From Prevotella sp. (GTDB lineage: Bacteria; Bacteroidota; Bacteroidia; Bacteroidales; Bacteroidaceae): 51,170 bases of DNA. The stretch covers positions 1 through 51,170 of the forward strand of contig JAFVGI010000035.1 in the NCBI GenBank assembly GCA_017475005.1, read 5' to 3'. Shown in pieces: positions 16,435 through 25,961 of the stretch. The notes beneath the pieces are model-generated. The model did no database searches, was not told where the DNA came from, and was given only the letters and a program-made list of their open reading frames with translations. The position numbers and the translations under genes were made by a program. Each line of letters begins with the position of its first letter. Position 1 is the first letter of the stretch.

Positions 16435-18090
16435 ATGTCCAATAACAAGATTATAATCTATCAGGTTTTCACCCGCCTTTATGGTAACAGAAATACTACC
16501 AGAAAGGAATGGGGAACGATAGAGGACAACGGCTCTGGTAAATTTGATGACTTCAACGAGTCAACGCTGAAGCACATCAAGGATATGGGCATCTCCCATG
16601 TTTGGTTTACCGGCGTTATACGTCATGCTACCCAGACGGATTATTCTGCCTATGGCATTCCAAAGCAGCATCCTGCCGTCGTAAAGGGAAAGGCTGGGTC
16701 GCCATACGCCATCTGCGATTATTATGATGTTGACCCAGACCTTGCGACAAACGTCGATAAGCGCATGAAGGAATTCGAGGCCCTCATACGCCGTACTCAC
16801 AAAGCAGGCTTGAAGGTCATCATAGATTTCGTGCCAAATCATGTTGCCCGTCAGTATGAGTCAATAGCAAAGCCAAAGGGTGTCATTGACCTCGGTGCTG
16901 ATGACAATACCAATGACGGTTTCAATCCGCAAAACAACTTCTACTACTGTCCTGGCTGCAAACTGGAGCCATGCTTCGATATTCAGGATTATGTGGAGCA
17001 GCCGGCAAAATCTACCGGCAACGACCACTTCGACAATCATCCTGGAATAAACGACTGGTATGAGACGGTGAAACTGAACTACGGCAAGGATTACTGGACC
17101 GGCTTTGGTCACTTCGACCCTATTCCTGATACTTGGCAAAAAATGACCGACATACTGCTGTTCTGGGCAAAGAAAGGTGTTGACGCCTTCCGTTGCGATA
17201 TGGCAGAGATGGTACCGGCAGCTTTCTGGGCATGGGCTACCGATAAGGTGAAGACCGCCTACCCTGACATAAAGTTCATTGGCGAGGTATATAACCCATC
17301 CGAATACCGTAACTACATCGGTGCCGGTTTCGATTATCTGTATGACAAAGTCGGCATGTACGACACCATGCGTGCTGTCATTTGCGGTCATGCTCCTGCT
17401 ACGTCAATAACAAATGCATGGCAGCAGACGGATGACATCAAGGACCACATGCTCTACTTCTTGGAGAACCATGATGAGCAGCGTGTTGCCTCTGACTTCT
17501 TTGCCGGCGATGCAAAGAAAGGTATTCCGGGCCTTGTGGCAAGCGTACTGATGAGGAGCAATCCTTTCATGCTCTATGCTGCCGAGGAATATGGTGAGCG
17601 CGGCATGGACAAGGAAGGTTTCTCCGGATGCGACGGCCGCACGACAATCTTCGACTACTGGAGCATCGACACTCTGTGCAGAGCAGCAAGTAGCAAGCTG
17701 AAGAAGAGCGAGCAGCAGATATACGACATTCACGAGAAGGTGATGCAGATAGCCCGCACGGAGAAGGCTGTGGATGGTGATACATACGACCTGATGTACG
17801 TGAATCCTGCCAGCGAAAGCTTTAATCCGGAAAAGCATTTTGCCTTCCTCCGCAAGAAAGACGACGAGATGTTGCTCGTTGTATGTAACTTCAACGACAA
17901 GAAGGATAGCATCAGCGTAAACATTCCGAAGCATGCCTTTGAGTGGTTCAATATTTCGGAGAAGAAATACGAAGCCAAAGACCTGCTGACAGACGAAAAG
18001 AAACAACTTGCTTTGAAAGCTGACAGCGGCGTGAAGATGACTGTGCCAGCTTATGGAGCACGAGTCTGGAAGATAATTCAAAATTCATAA
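16435..18090 (+). CDS. Cytoplasmic GH13 alpha-amylase-family enzyme
   Basis: A 551-residue glycoside hydrolase or transglycosylase acting on alpha-glucans. Four GH13 regions are visible: VIIDFVPNH, GVDAFRCDMAEM with nucleophile Asp255, FIGEVYNP with acid/base Glu284, and LENHDEQR with the transition-state Asp347. It starts MSNNKIIIYQVFTRLYG and has no signal peptide, so it should work on intracellular glycogen or imported maltodextrin; the exact specificity cannot be read. The domain after residue 450 is the usual C-terminal beta sandwich. The last codons and stop overlap a heptamer tract. Confidence 0.9.
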   Translation: MSNNKIIIYQVFTRLYGNRNTTRKEWGTIEDNGSGKFDDFNESTLKHIKDMGISHVWFTGVIRHATQTDYSAYGIPKQHPAVVKGKAGSPYAICDYYDVDPDLATNVDKRMKEFEALIRRTHKAGLKVIIDFVPNHVARQYESIAKPKGVIDLGADDNTNDGFNPQNNFYYCPGCKLEPCFDIQDYVEQPAKSTGNDHFDNHPGINDWYETVKLNYGKDYWTGFGHFDPIPDTWQKMTDILLFWAKKGVDAFRCDMAEMVPAAFWAWATDKVKTAYPDIKFIGEVYNPSEYRNYIGAGFDYLYDKVGMYDTMRAVICGHAPATSITNAWQQTDDIKDHMLYFLENHDEQRVASDFFAGDAKKGIPGLVASVLMRSNPFMLYAAEEYGERGMDKEGFSGCDGRTTIFDYWSIDTLCRAASSKLKKSEQQIYDIHEKVMQIARTEKAVDGDTYDLMYVNPASESFNPEKHFAFLRKKDDEMLLVVCNFNDKKDSISVNIPKHAFEWFNISEKKYEAKDLLTDEKKQLALKADSGVKMTVPAYGARVWKIIQNS

Positions 18091-18104
18091 TTCAAAATTC
18101 ATAA
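18077..18104. repeat. Heptamer tract (TTCAAAA/TTCATAA)
   Basis: Four units, alternating TTCAAAA and TTCATAA. The first two form the final codons and stop of the GH13 gene, so this spacer-type repeat reaches into coding sequence. Confidence 0.85.
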
Positions 18105-18113
18105 TTATTGTTG

Positions 18114-19211
18114 ATGGAAAAAGTAATACTGACCGGTGACAGACCTACCGGCAAGTTACATATAGGTCATTATGTTGGCTCATTACGCCGTCGTGTGGAG
18201 TTGCAGAACTCTGGCGAATATGACAAGATATTCGTGATGATAGCCGATGCCCAAGCCTTGACCGACAATTTCGACAATCCCGAGAAGGTGCGTCAGAACA
18301 TCATTGAAGTAGCTCTTGACTACCTCTCTGCCGGTCTCGACCCTGAGAAGACAAACATCTTCATACAGAGTGCCGTGCCAGAACTCACGGAGTTGTCATT
18401 CTACTTCATGAACCTCGTGACGGTACAGCGTCTACAACGCAATCCTACCGTGAAGACAGAACTGGAGATGCGTAACTTTGAAGGCGGTACGCCAACAGGT
18501 TTCTTCTGCTACCCTATCTCACAGGCAGCAGACATCACCCTCTTCAAGGCTACGACAGTGCCTGTAGGCGAAGACCAGAAGCCTATGTTGGAGCTGACCA
18601 ACGAAATCGTGCGCCGCTTCAACCACACCTATGGCGAGACGCTGATAGAGCCAAGGATACTGCTTCCTGACAATGCAGCCTGCCTGCGTCTGCCCGGCAC
18701 CGACGGCAAGGCAAAGATGAGTAAGTCGCTCGGCAACTGCATATATCTCTCTGACAGTCCGAAGGAGTTGAAGAAGAAGGTGAACTCTATGTTTACCGAC
18801 CCTCTGCACCTGAAGATTGAAGACCCGGGACATCTGGAGGGCAATACCGTCTTCACATATCTCGATGCCTTCTGCGTCGATGACGACTTCGCACAGTTCC
18901 TGCCGGAATATAAGAATCTTGACGAGCTCAAGGCTCACTATACCAAGGGCGGACTCGGAGACGGCACATGTAAGAAATTCCTCCTTAATGTCCTCAATGC
19001 ACGTCTTGAGCCAATACGCGAACGTCGCCACTATTGGGAGCAGCACATCCCCGAGGTGTATGAGATTCTCCGCAAGGGAACAGAGGCAGCCCGCGAAAGA
19101 GGCAAGAAGACACTTGAGGAAGTAAAGGCAGCAATGAAGATAAACTATTTCGAAGACACCGCTCTGATAGCAGAGCAGGCAGAGAAATATAAAGAAGCTG
19201 CAGCAAAATAA
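18114..19211 (+). CDS. trpS: Tryptophanyl-tRNA synthetase
   Basis: A 365-residue class I aminoacyl-tRNA synthetase that charges tRNA-Trp. The HIGH signature is at residues 16-19 (TGKLHIGHYVGS) and KMSKS at 201-205. I use the ATG at 18114; two TTG codons just upstream (18108, 18111) would add only two residues and lie next to a heptamer tract. The gene is the last of the tamB-to-trpS plus-strand run and is closed by a strong terminator. Confidence 0.96.
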   Translation: MEKVILTGDRPTGKLHIGHYVGSLRRRVELQNSGEYDKIFVMIADAQALTDNFDNPEKVRQNIIEVALDYLSAGLDPEKTNIFIQSAVPELTELSFYFMNLVTVQRLQRNPTVKTELEMRNFEGGTPTGFFCYPISQAADITLFKATTVPVGEDQKPMLELTNEIVRRFNHTYGETLIEPRILLPDNAACLRLPGTDGKAKMSKSLGNCIYLSDSPKELKKKVNSMFTDPLHLKIEDPGHLEGNTVFTYLDAFCVDDDFAQFLPEYKNLDELKAHYTKGGLGDGTCKKFLLNVLNARLEPIRERRHYWEQHIPEVYEILRKGTEAARERGKKTLEEVKAAMKINYFEDTALIAEQAEKYKEAAAK

Positions 19212-19241
19212 ACTGCGCCCCACATCCTGTGGACAGCAAAA

Positions 19242-19290
19242 AATAAGCGGATAGACTGGAACTCCCAGAACTATCCGCTTATTTTTTTCT
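19242..19290 (+). terminator. Strong intrinsic terminator after trpS
   Basis: A 13-bp perfect stem AATAAGCGGATAG (19242-19254) and CTATCCGCTTATT (19271-19283), with a small CTGG/CCAG stem in the loop, followed by a T-run. Confidence 0.93.
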
Positions 19291-19366
19291 TGCGTGATTT
19301 GAAAGATTTGAGCAGAGGTGCAACGTTTTAGTTAAAAAAATCCGAAAATAAAAAAGCGAATCCTTT

Positions 19367-19394
19367 TTTGTACGCGAGAAAAGTCGTTACTTTG
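19367..19394 (+). promoter_or_regulatory. Possible orphan promoter
   Basis: TTTG (19367-19370) and TTACTTTG (19387-19394), a near-match with a short 16-base spacer. No plus-strand gene follows; a transcript would cross the 22-bp repeats and run antisense into the DUF5715 gene. Confidence 0.35.
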
Positions 19395-19423
19395 CAGGCG
19401 GAAACCAATAGGGCGAAAAATCT

Positions 19424-19489
19424 AAACCAACTGGTTTACGAATGAAAACTAACTAGTTTACGAATGAAAACTAACTGATTTACGAAAAT
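19424..19489. repeat. Three 22-bp tandem repeats
   Basis: Units at 19424, 19446 and 19468, of the form AAACyAACTrGTTTACGAATGA. Two copies contain ATGAAAACTAAC followed by a stop, a four-codon mini reading frame. Apart from this, the trpS terminator and the weak promoter, the spacer 19212-19513 holds nothing I can name. Confidence 0.9.
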
Positions 19490-19513
19490 AAAGTAACTGA
19501 TAACCGCTACCCC

Positions 19514-20290
19514 CTACCTCACCGTGATGTGGAAGCAGCCTTGCTTTACCTCATGCTTTATGTAGCAGCGGCCGGCGACGCGCTTGTCGCGAAGCACTTC
19601 GGCAAGCACCCACTTGAGGGTATCGTTACGCACCTGACGGCGGGGCTCTTCCGATGTTGACACCGTCTTGTATCTGTTGTAGCCGATATCGAACGTCGTG
19701 CCGTAGCGATGGCACGAATTTTCCGTCGCGTTACGGTTGAACTGCTTCAGACGCGCCACATCCTCATCGGTACGCAACACGCTGGTCACGATAATCTGAT
19801 GCAGGGGAATACCTTTTACATATAAAGAGTCATAGAACGACTTTCCGATGTCATGCAGCAACATTGCAGCCTTCGGCACAAGATACGGTATGCTCTGCTT
19901 GAGGTTGTCCATATAGAAATACGGATTAGCTCCGACGAACACCAAGTCCTCCATACGATGCTCTGCCTCCTCACGATTCTTTGGAGGGCGGACGCCGTTC
20001 TCGTCAGCGGCTATCAGCTGCACGTCGTTTTCGTCGGGAAATGTCTGTGAGAAGTCCGGCACGGAATATACCCTGTGCGGCATGCCTTTTACGGACTTAA
20101 ACGCAGGAGGATTGGAGAACTCATAATTCATTTTTGACACAGCGACCTTGCCGTCAACAGTGGTTGCCAAAGAGTCGGCCGGCAATGCCGCATCGTTTTT
20201 ATGAGTAAAGTCATATCCGCACCTTCCGAGGGCCAGAATAATGACTATAAAGGTAAACCCATTGAGATATGTATGCTTGTTTAGTTGCAT
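19514..20290 (-). CDS. DUF5715 family protein (possible M15-like peptidase fold)
   Basis: A 258-residue protein with an N-terminal hydrophobic segment (residues 10-24) that should anchor it in the membrane or send it to the periplasm. The conserved C-terminal half contains IIVTSVLRTDEDVARL near 165-180, a SCHRYGTTFDIGY motif and a final CFHITVR. The spacing His...Asp...His recalls the zinc-site pattern of LAS/M15 peptidases such as D-Ala-D-Ala carboxypeptidases, so a peptidoglycan role is possible but inferred. I recall the DUF5715 name for Bacteroidetes proteins of this length. A TAATTTTG -7 box lies 20 bases upstream of the start. Confidence 0.75.
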   Translation of the reverse strand: MQLNKHTYLNGFTFIVIILALGRCGYDFTHKNDAALPADSLATTVDGKVAVSKMNYEFSNPPAFKSVKGMPHRVYSVPDFSQTFPDENDVQLIAADENGVRPPKNREEAEHRMEDLVFVGANPYFYMDNLKQSIPYLVPKAAMLLHDIGKSFYDSLYVKGIPLHQIIVTSVLRTDEDVARLKQFNRNATENSCHRYGTTFDIGYNRYKTVSTSEEPRRQVRNDTLKWVLAEVLRDKRVAGRCYIKHEVKQGCFHITVR

Positions 20291-20309
20291 TTTTTCTTTT
20301 TTTTCGGCA

Positions 20310-20317
20310 CAAAATTA
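20310..20317 (-). promoter_or_regulatory. -7 box of the DUF5715 gene
   Basis: TAATTTTG on the minus strand, 19 bases before the start. No TTTG at the usual -33 distance. Confidence 0.5.
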
Positions 20318-20349
20318 CAAAAAAATATTGATATATAGAAAAAAAAATG

Positions 20350-20357
20350 TAACTTTG
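20350..20357 (+). promoter_or_regulatory. Possible upstream -7 box for phoH
   Basis: TAACTTTG on the plus strand about 80 bases before the better promoter of phoH; no good -33 element. Confidence 0.35.
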
Positions 20358-20409
20358 ACTTCGTCGAACTTACTTCATCACGGAAATACAAACAAAAAAC
20401 GACATTTTT

Positions 20410-20441
20410 TTTGTATTTCTCGTAATTTAATTGTAACTTTG
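20410..20441 (+). promoter_or_regulatory. Promoter of the phoH-purC run
   Basis: TTTG (20410-20413), a 20-base spacer and TAACTTTG (20434-20441), an exact consensus. The phoH ATG is 12 bases further, so the leader is only a few bases long. Confidence 0.88.
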
Positions 20442-20453
20442 CGTCCACGTTTT

Positions 20454-21422
20454 ATGACAGAGAAGCATATTATACTTGAAGATATTGACCCCGTAGCATT
20501 CTATGGTGTGGGCAACAGCCACCTGCAGATGCTCCGTTCGCTGTTTCCGAAGCTGCGCATCATGGCGCGTGACAACGTCATCAGGGTTTTGGGCGACGAA
20601 GAAGAACTGTGTGCCTACGAGGAGTCTATGGAGAAGATGCAGCAGCATCTGGTGAAATACAACGTCATTACCGAGGAGGACATCCTCGACATCGTAAAGG
20701 GTCGCAAGACACGTGAAAGCAGTGCCAAGGATGTTGTGGTCTATAACCTGTCAGGCAAACCCATCAAGAGCCGTTCCCACAATCAGCAGGAACTTATCGA
20801 TGCCTACATGTCTAACGATATGGTCTTTGCCATCGGTCCTGCCGGCACGGGTAAGACATATCTCTCCATCGCCCTTGCCGTAAAAGCCCTGAAGGAGAAG
20901 ACGGCAAAGAGGATTATCCTGTCGCGCCCCGCTGTGGAAGCCGGAGAGAAACTCGGATTCCTGCCAGGAGACATGAAGGAGAAGATCGACCCGTATCTAC
21001 AGCCTCTTTACGACGCGTTGGAAGACATGATTCCGCAGGCCAAGCTGCAAGACATGATTGACAAGCACATCATACAGATAGCACCGCTTGCATTCATGCG
21101 AGGCAGGACATTGTCGGACGCTGTGGTGATACTCGACGAGGCACAGAACACTACTCCTGCACAAATCAGGATGTTCCTGACGCGTATGGGATGGAACACA
21201 AAGATGATTATCACCGGCGACCTGACACAGGTGGACCTCCCACGCAGCCATACCAGCGGCCTGCAACAGGCAATGGAAATACTGGAAGGCACCAAAGGCA
21301 TTGGCGTCATACACATGGACAGCAAGGACATTGTAAGGCACAAGCTGGTAACACGCATAGTAAACAAATTCCAAGAATACGACGATATTAACAAACTAAA
21401 TAGAAACAACGATGGCGAATAA
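20454..21422 (+). CDS. phoH: PhoH-family ATPase (PhoL/YbeZ type)
   Basis: A 322-residue cytoplasmic ATPase linked in other bacteria to RNA metabolism and ribosome maturation together with YbeY. The nucleotide site is clear: GPAGTGKT (Walker A), [25 protein letters not shown] (Walker B) and [10 protein letters not shown]. The frame is open further upstream to 20241, but the ATG at 20454 is right because the promoter lies just before it and the protein then starts [12 protein letters not shown], the family's usual N-terminus. Its last 11 bases overlap the start of purC (ATGGCGAATAA), which implies translational coupling. Confidence 0.93.
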   Translation: MTEKHIILEDIDPVAFYGVGNSHLQMLRSLFPKLRIMARDNVIRVLGDEEELCAYEESMEKMQQHLVKYNVITEEDILDIVKGRKTRESSAKDVVVYNLSGKPIKSRSHNQQELIDAYMSNDMVFAIGPAGTGKTYLSIALAVKALKEKTAKRIILSRPAVEAGEKLGFLPGDMKEKIDPYLQPLYDALEDMIPQAKLQDMIDKHIIQIAPLAFMRGRTLSDAVVILDEAQNTTPAQIRMFLTRMGWNTKMIITGDLTQVDLPRSHTSGLQQAMEILEGTKGIGVIHMDSKDIVRHKLVTRIVNKFQEYDDINKLNRNNDGE

Positions 21423-22365
21423 AGCATTAACAAAGACAGAGTACCACTTCGAGGGTCAGACAGCAGTGTATCATGGTAAAGTACGCGATGTATATACCAT
21501 TAATGATGACATCATGGTGATGGTAGCTACAGACAGAATTTCTGCTTTCGACGTAGTACTGCCAAAGGGAATTCCTTTCAAGGGACAAGTTCTTAACCAG
21601 ATTGCAGCAAAATTCCTTGATGCTACAAAGGACATCTGCCCAAACTGGAAACTGGCTACACCAGATCCACAGGTTACAGTAGGTCTGAAGTGTGAAGGCT
21701 TCAGGGTAGAGATGATTATCCGTGGCATCCTCACAGGTTCTGCATGGCGCGACTACGAGAAGGGCTGCCGCGAGATATGCGGTGTGAAACTGCCTGACGG
21801 CATGAAGGAGAACCAGCGTTTCCCAGAACCAATCATCACTCCTACCACAAAGGCTGACGAGGGACACGACATGAACATCTCCAAGGAAGAGATAATAGCA
21901 CAGGGTATTGTTTCAAAAGAGGACTACGAGATAATGGAAGACTATACTCGCAAGCTCTTTGCACGCGGTCAGGAGATTGCAGCAAAGCAGGGCCTCATCC
22001 TCGTTGACACAAAGTACGAGTTCGGCAAGCGCGACGGCAAGGTATATCTTATTGACGAGATACACACACCGGACTCTTCACGCTATTTCTATGCTGACGG
22101 CTACGAAGAGAAGTTTGCCAAGGGCGAGCCACAGAAGCAGCTGTCAAAGGAATTCGTAAGACAGTGGCTCATCGAGCACAACTTCATGAACGAGCCAGGA
22201 CAGACAATGCCTGAGATTACAGACGCTTATGCAGAGTCTGTAGCAGAACGTTACATCGAACTCTACGAACACATCGTTGGCGAGAAGTTCGACCGCTCAA
22301 CCGACCAGAGCAATATCGAGGCTCGCATCGAAAAGAATGTGACCGATTATCTGAAGACACTGTAG
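21412..22365 (+). CDS. purC: Phosphoribosylaminoimidazole-succinocarboxamide synthase
   Basis: A 317-residue ATP-dependent enzyme that joins aspartate to CAIR to give SAICAR in purine synthesis. It shows [20 protein letters not shown] near the start (the ATP-binding region of SAICAR synthases), [11 protein letters not shown] and the substrate signature [11 protein letters not shown]. It is of the longer form usual in Bacteroidetes and eukaryote-like lineages. It overlaps phoH by 11 bp and precedes ubiE across a heptamer tract. Confidence 0.96.
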   Translation: MANKALTKTEYHFEGQTAVYHGKVRDVYTINDDIMVMVATDRISAFDVVLPKGIPFKGQVLNQIAAKFLDATKDICPNWKLATPDPQVTVGLKCEGFRVEMIIRGILTGSAWRDYEKGCREICGVKLPDGMKENQRFPEPIITPTTKADEGHDMNISKEEIIAQGIVSKEDYEIMEDYTRKLFARGQEIAAKQGLILVDTKYEFGKRDGKVYLIDEIHTPDSSRYFYADGYEEKFAKGEPQKQLSKEFVRQWLIEHNFMNEPGQTMPEITDAYAESVAERYIELYEHIVGEKFDRSTDQSNIEARIEKNVTDYLKTL

Positions 22366-22370
22366 TAAAC

Positions 22371-22398
22371 GGTTAGCGGTTAGAGGTTAGCGGTTAGC
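22371..22398. repeat. Heptamer tract (GGTTAGC/GGTTAGA)
   Basis: Four consecutive units between purC and ubiE: GGTTAGC, GGTTAGA, GGTTAGC, GGTTAGC. Confidence 0.9.
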
Positions 22399-22413
22399 GA
22401 AAGCAAGCATGGC

Positions 22414-23151
22414 ATGTATAAACAGGAAGAAATAAAACCCTACTCTTCGGAGGGCGATAAGGCAAGTCAGGTGGAGAAGATGTTCGACAACATCGCTCCC
22501 ACCTACGACACGCTGAACCATCGCCTTTCATGGAACATTGACAAATACTGGCGCCATACTGCTATCAAGACCCTGAACAATTATGTGACGGGAAAAGACA
22601 CATCCATTCTTGATGTTGCAACAGGCACTGGCGACTTGGCATTACAGATGGCGAAGAAGATGCCTCTGGCTAATATCACCGGCATCGACATCAGCGAGGG
22701 AATGCTTGAAGTGGCAAGACAGAAGGCAGAGAAAGAGCAGCTGCAACTGACATTCGCAAAAGAAGACTGCAACGCGCTCTCCTACCCCGACAACCACTTC
22801 GACGCCGTGACAGCAGCATTCGGAATTCGCAACTTCCAAAACCTTGAGCAGGGACTGGCTGAAATGTATCGCGTACTGAAACCAGACGGAATGTTCTGCG
22901 TCCTGGAACTCACCACGCCGGTGTCATTTCCCATGAAACAACTTTTCCACATATACAGCAACCTCATACTGCCATTCTACGGCAAGCACATAAGTCATGA
23001 CACCTCGGCATACTCCTACCTCAACAAGACCATTGAGGCTTTTCCGCAAGGAGAGACAATGATGGTTATTTTGAAGAAGATAGGATTCAGCAAGACAACA
23101 TTCAAGCGGCTGACGTTCGGAATATGCACGATGTATGTGGCGTATAAGTAA
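22414..23151 (+). CDS. ubiE: Demethylmenaquinone methyltransferase
   Basis: A 245-residue SAM-dependent methyltransferase for the last step of menaquinone synthesis. Motif I ILDVATGTGDLAL is near residues 66-78, followed by GIDISEGML and AAFGIRNF, and the UbiE-specific MFDNIAPTYDTLNHRLS near 24-40. Length is normal. Bacteroidetes use menaquinone, so the menaquinone (MenG) function is the likely one. It sits between purC and aroE. Confidence 0.95.
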   Translation: MYKQEEIKPYSSEGDKASQVEKMFDNIAPTYDTLNHRLSWNIDKYWRHTAIKTLNNYVTGKDTSILDVATGTGDLALQMAKKMPLANITGIDISEGMLEVARQKAEKEQLQLTFAKEDCNALSYPDNHFDAVTAAFGIRNFQNLEQGLAEMYRVLKPDGMFCVLELTTPVSFPMKQLFHIYSNLILPFYGKHISHDTSAYSYLNKTIEAFPQGETMMVILKKIGFSKTTFKRLTFGICTMYVAYK

Positions 23152-23196
23152 AGGGGAGTGAGAAGGGAGTGAAAGGGATATTAAAAAGTAAATTAA

Positions 23197-23982
23197 ATGA
23201 AAAAGTTTGGTATTATCGGCATGCCTTTGGGGCATTCTTTCTCACCTGGATATTTCAACGAGAAATTCCAGAACGAGAACATTGACGCCATCTATGAGAA
23301 GCATGAGTTGAAGAACATTGCAGACTTGACGACACTCCTTGACAAGGAAGAGTTCCTGTGTGGCCTCAATGTCACTATTCCATATAAGGAAAAGGTGATG
23401 GAATACCTTGACTATGTTTCTCCCGAGGCACGTTCTGTCGGAGCCGTCAATGTCATCAAAGTAACACACACCACAGACAACGGTGCCGTACAGGAACTGA
23501 AGTCGAAGGTGACAGGTAAGAAGACATACTATACCGAGGGTTACAACAGCGATGTCTTTGGCTTCATCAACAGCATCAAGCCACTCCTAATGTCATACCA
23601 TAAGAAAGCCCTCATCCTTGGCACCGGTGGCGCCAGCAAAGCCATCAACTATTCTCTGCAGCAACTGGGATTGGAGACATTATTCGTTTCTCGCACCGCG
23701 AAAGACAACATGATAACATACAGCCAGATAACTCCCGAACTGATGCAGGAATACCTCGTCGTCGTCAACTGCACACCGTGCGGCATGGCACCTCACTATG
23801 ACGAATGCCCTGATATCCCATATGATGTTCTCACATCACGTCATATATTGTACGACCTCATCTACAACCCTGACGAAACTCTTTTCCTAAAAAAGGGAAA
23901 GCAGCAAGGTGCGATGACAAAGAACGGCCTTGAGATGTTGCTGCTTCAGGCTGATGAGTCATGGCGTCTCTGGAACAAGTAA
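23197..23982 (+). CDS. aroE: Shikimate dehydrogenase
   Basis: A 261-residue NADPH enzyme that reduces 3-dehydroshikimate to shikimate in aromatic amino-acid synthesis. It starts KKFGIIGMPLGHSFSP (substrate Ser pair), has NVTIPYKE with the catalytic Lys, SVGAVNVI, the nucleotide loop LGTGGASKA and a late NGLEMLLLQA. Residues about 90-110 contain a Lys/Thr-rich loop longer than in many homologues. The ABC-F gene begins 10 bp later. Confidence 0.95.
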   Translation: MKKFGIIGMPLGHSFSPGYFNEKFQNENIDAIYEKHELKNIADLTTLLDKEEFLCGLNVTIPYKEKVMEYLDYVSPEARSVGAVNVIKVTHTTDNGAVQELKSKVTGKKTYYTEGYNSDVFGFINSIKPLLMSYHKKALILGTGGASKAINYSLQQLGLETLFVSRTAKDNMITYSQITPELMQEYLVVVNCTPCGMAPHYDECPDIPYDVLTSRHILYDLIYNPDETLFLKKGKQQGAMTKNGLEMLLLQADESWRLWNK

Positions 23983-23992
23983 AGAATACTAT

Positions 23993-25921
23993 ATGATAAG
24001 CGTAGAAGGACTGAAAGTAGAATTCGGCGTCAAGCCACTCTTTACGGATGTATCATTCGTAATCAATGAGCGTGACCGTATTGCCCTCGTTGGGAAAAAT
24101 GGCGCGGGTAAATCAACTATGCTGAAGATACTTGCAGGCCTTCAGACTCCTACAGAAGGAACTATTACTATTCCCAACGACTGCACCATAGGCTATCTGC
24201 CCCAGGTGATGAAGTTGCAAGACAGCACTACTGTACGCGATGAGGTAAGAAAGGCCTTTGCTGACATCAGCAAGATGGCATCAAAGGTAGAGCGTCTGCA
24301 GAAGGAGATGGAAAGCCGCACAGACTATGAGTCCCAGGATTACATGGACCTCGTAGAACGCTTTACCCTCACCCACGAACGCTATATGATGATGGGAGCA
24401 GAATCAAGGGAGGCTGAGATGGAACGTACCTTGGTAGGTTTGGGATTCCTACGTACCGATTTCGAGCGCCCTACATCAGAATTCTCCGGAGGATGGCGCA
24501 TGCGAATAGAACTTGCGAAACTGCTTCTCAGCCATCATGACGTAATACTTCTCGACGAGCCTACCAACCACCTCGACATCGAATCAATACAATGGCTCGA
24601 GCAGTTCCTCTCACAGAGTTCGCAGGCAGTAGTCCTCGTTTCCCACGACAGGGCGTTTATCAATAACGTAACGAACAGAACCCTCGAGATATCCTGCGGA
24701 CATGTAATAGACTACAAGGTGAAATACAACGAATATGTAGTACTACGTCAAGAGCGCAGGGAACAGCAGTTAAGGGCTTACGAAAACCAACAGAAAGAGA
24801 TTGCCGACACCAAGGCTTTCATAGAGCGTTTCCGCTATCAGGCAACAAAAGCCATACAGGTGCAGCAGCGCATACGACAACTGGAGAAGATAGTTCCTAT
24901 AGAGGTTGATGAGGTCGATAATTCAGCACTGCGCCTGAAATTCCCGCCATGTCTCAGGTCGGGTGACTACCCCGTCATCTGCGAAGATGTAAAGAAGAGC
25001 TATGGCGAGCATAATGTCTTCCACGATGTCAACCTCATCATCAAGAGAGGAGAGAAAGTGGCATTCGTCGGCAAGAATGGCGAAGGAAAGTCAACCCTCG
25101 TGAAATGTATCATGAATGAGATTGACTTCGGAGGTACACTGAAGATAGGCCACAACATCCAGATAGGATACTTTGCACAGAATCAGGCACAGCTACTCGA
25201 CGAATCACTTACCGTCTTTGAGACCATCGACAATGTAGCACGCGGCGACATACGTCTGAAGATACGAGATATTCTGGGAGCCTTTATGTTTGGTGGTGAG
25301 GCATCCGACAAATACGTAAAATTCCTCAGCGGCGGCGAACGTTCCCGACTGGCTATGATACGTCTGCTCCTCGAACCTGTCAACTTCCTCATCCTCGACG
25401 AGCCTACCAACCACCTCGACATGGTGTCAAAGGATGTCCTGAAGGATGCCATAAAAGCCTTCGACGGTACTGTAATCGTTGTGTCGCACGACCGTGAATT
25501 CCTCGACGGACTCGTTGACAAGGTGTACGAATTCAGCAACGGAAAGGTACGTGAACATCTTGGCGGCATCTACGACTATCTCAGGGATAAGAATGCCGAA
25601 ACCATCAACGATGCCGTAAGCCAGCAGAATACGCAGCAGACAGAGAAGCCTGCCAAGGAAGTAACTCCTGCCAAGAAAGAGGAGGCTCCAACGCTGAGCT
25701 ACGAAGAACGCAAGGCAGAACAGAAGCGCCTAAACCGTCTGGAGAAGCAGCGCAAGAGTCTTGAGGAAAAGATTTCTTCTCTCGAGAAACGCAGAGACGA
25801 ACTCAACGACCTGCTGATGCTTCCCGAGAATGCCGCCAATATGCAGATGGTGAATGAATACACCGCCGTGCAAGAAGAGTTAGATAAGTTGGAAGAAGAA
25901 TACTTCGCTCTAGAGGGCTAA
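23993..25921 (+). CDS. ABC-F family ATPase (ribosome-associated type)
   Basis: A 642-residue cytoplasmic protein with two ABC domains and no membrane segment. Domain 1 has GKNGAGKST and the signature SGGWRMR with LLDEPTNHLD; domain 2 has GKNGEGKST, LSGGERSR and ILDEPTNHLD. The linker between them (about residues 235-325) is helical and charged, and residues 545-642 form a Lys/Glu-rich coiled coil as in Uup-like members. ABC-F proteins act on the ribosome to rescue or tune translation. I use ATG 23993, 10 bp after aroE; an upstream in-frame ATG lies inside aroE. Confidence 0.93.
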   Translation: MISVEGLKVEFGVKPLFTDVSFVINERDRIALVGKNGAGKSTMLKILAGLQTPTEGTITIPNDCTIGYLPQVMKLQDSTTVRDEVRKAFADISKMASKVERLQKEMESRTDYESQDYMDLVERFTLTHERYMMMGAESREAEMERTLVGLGFLRTDFERPTSEFSGGWRMRIELAKLLLSHHDVILLDEPTNHLDIESIQWLEQFLSQSSQAVVLVSHDRAFINNVTNRTLEISCGHVIDYKVKYNEYVVLRQERREQQLRAYENQQKEIADTKAFIERFRYQATKAIQVQQRIRQLEKIVPIEVDEVDNSALRLKFPPCLRSGDYPVICEDVKKSYGEHNVFHDVNLIIKRGEKVAFVGKNGEGKSTLVKCIMNEIDFGGTLKIGHNIQIGYFAQNQAQLLDESLTVFETIDNVARGDIRLKIRDILGAFMFGGEASDKYVKFLSGGERSRLAMIRLLLEPVNFLILDEPTNHLDMVSKDVLKDAIKAFDGTVIVVSHDREFLDGLVDKVYEFSNGKVREHLGGIYDYLRDKNAETINDAVSQQNTQQTEKPAKEVTPAKKEEAPTLSYEERKAEQKRLNRLEKQRKSLEEKISSLEKRRDELNDLLMLPENAANMQMVNEYTAVQEELDKLEEEYFALEG

Positions 25922-25961
25922 AAAGAAAAGAATATCAAAATCCGAAGAAAGGAATACCAAA

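Noticed and set aside
18519-19223. Minus-strand open frame of 234 codons
   Set aside because: Antisense shadow of trpS, which has all its catalytic motifs.
20241-20453. Upstream extension of phoH adding 71 residues
   Set aside because: It would read through the phoH promoter and overlaps the start of the divergent DUF5715 gene.
23930-23992. Upstream extension of the ABC-F gene
   Set aside because: It lies inside aroE in another frame and adds a non-family N-terminus; ATG 23993 fits homologues.
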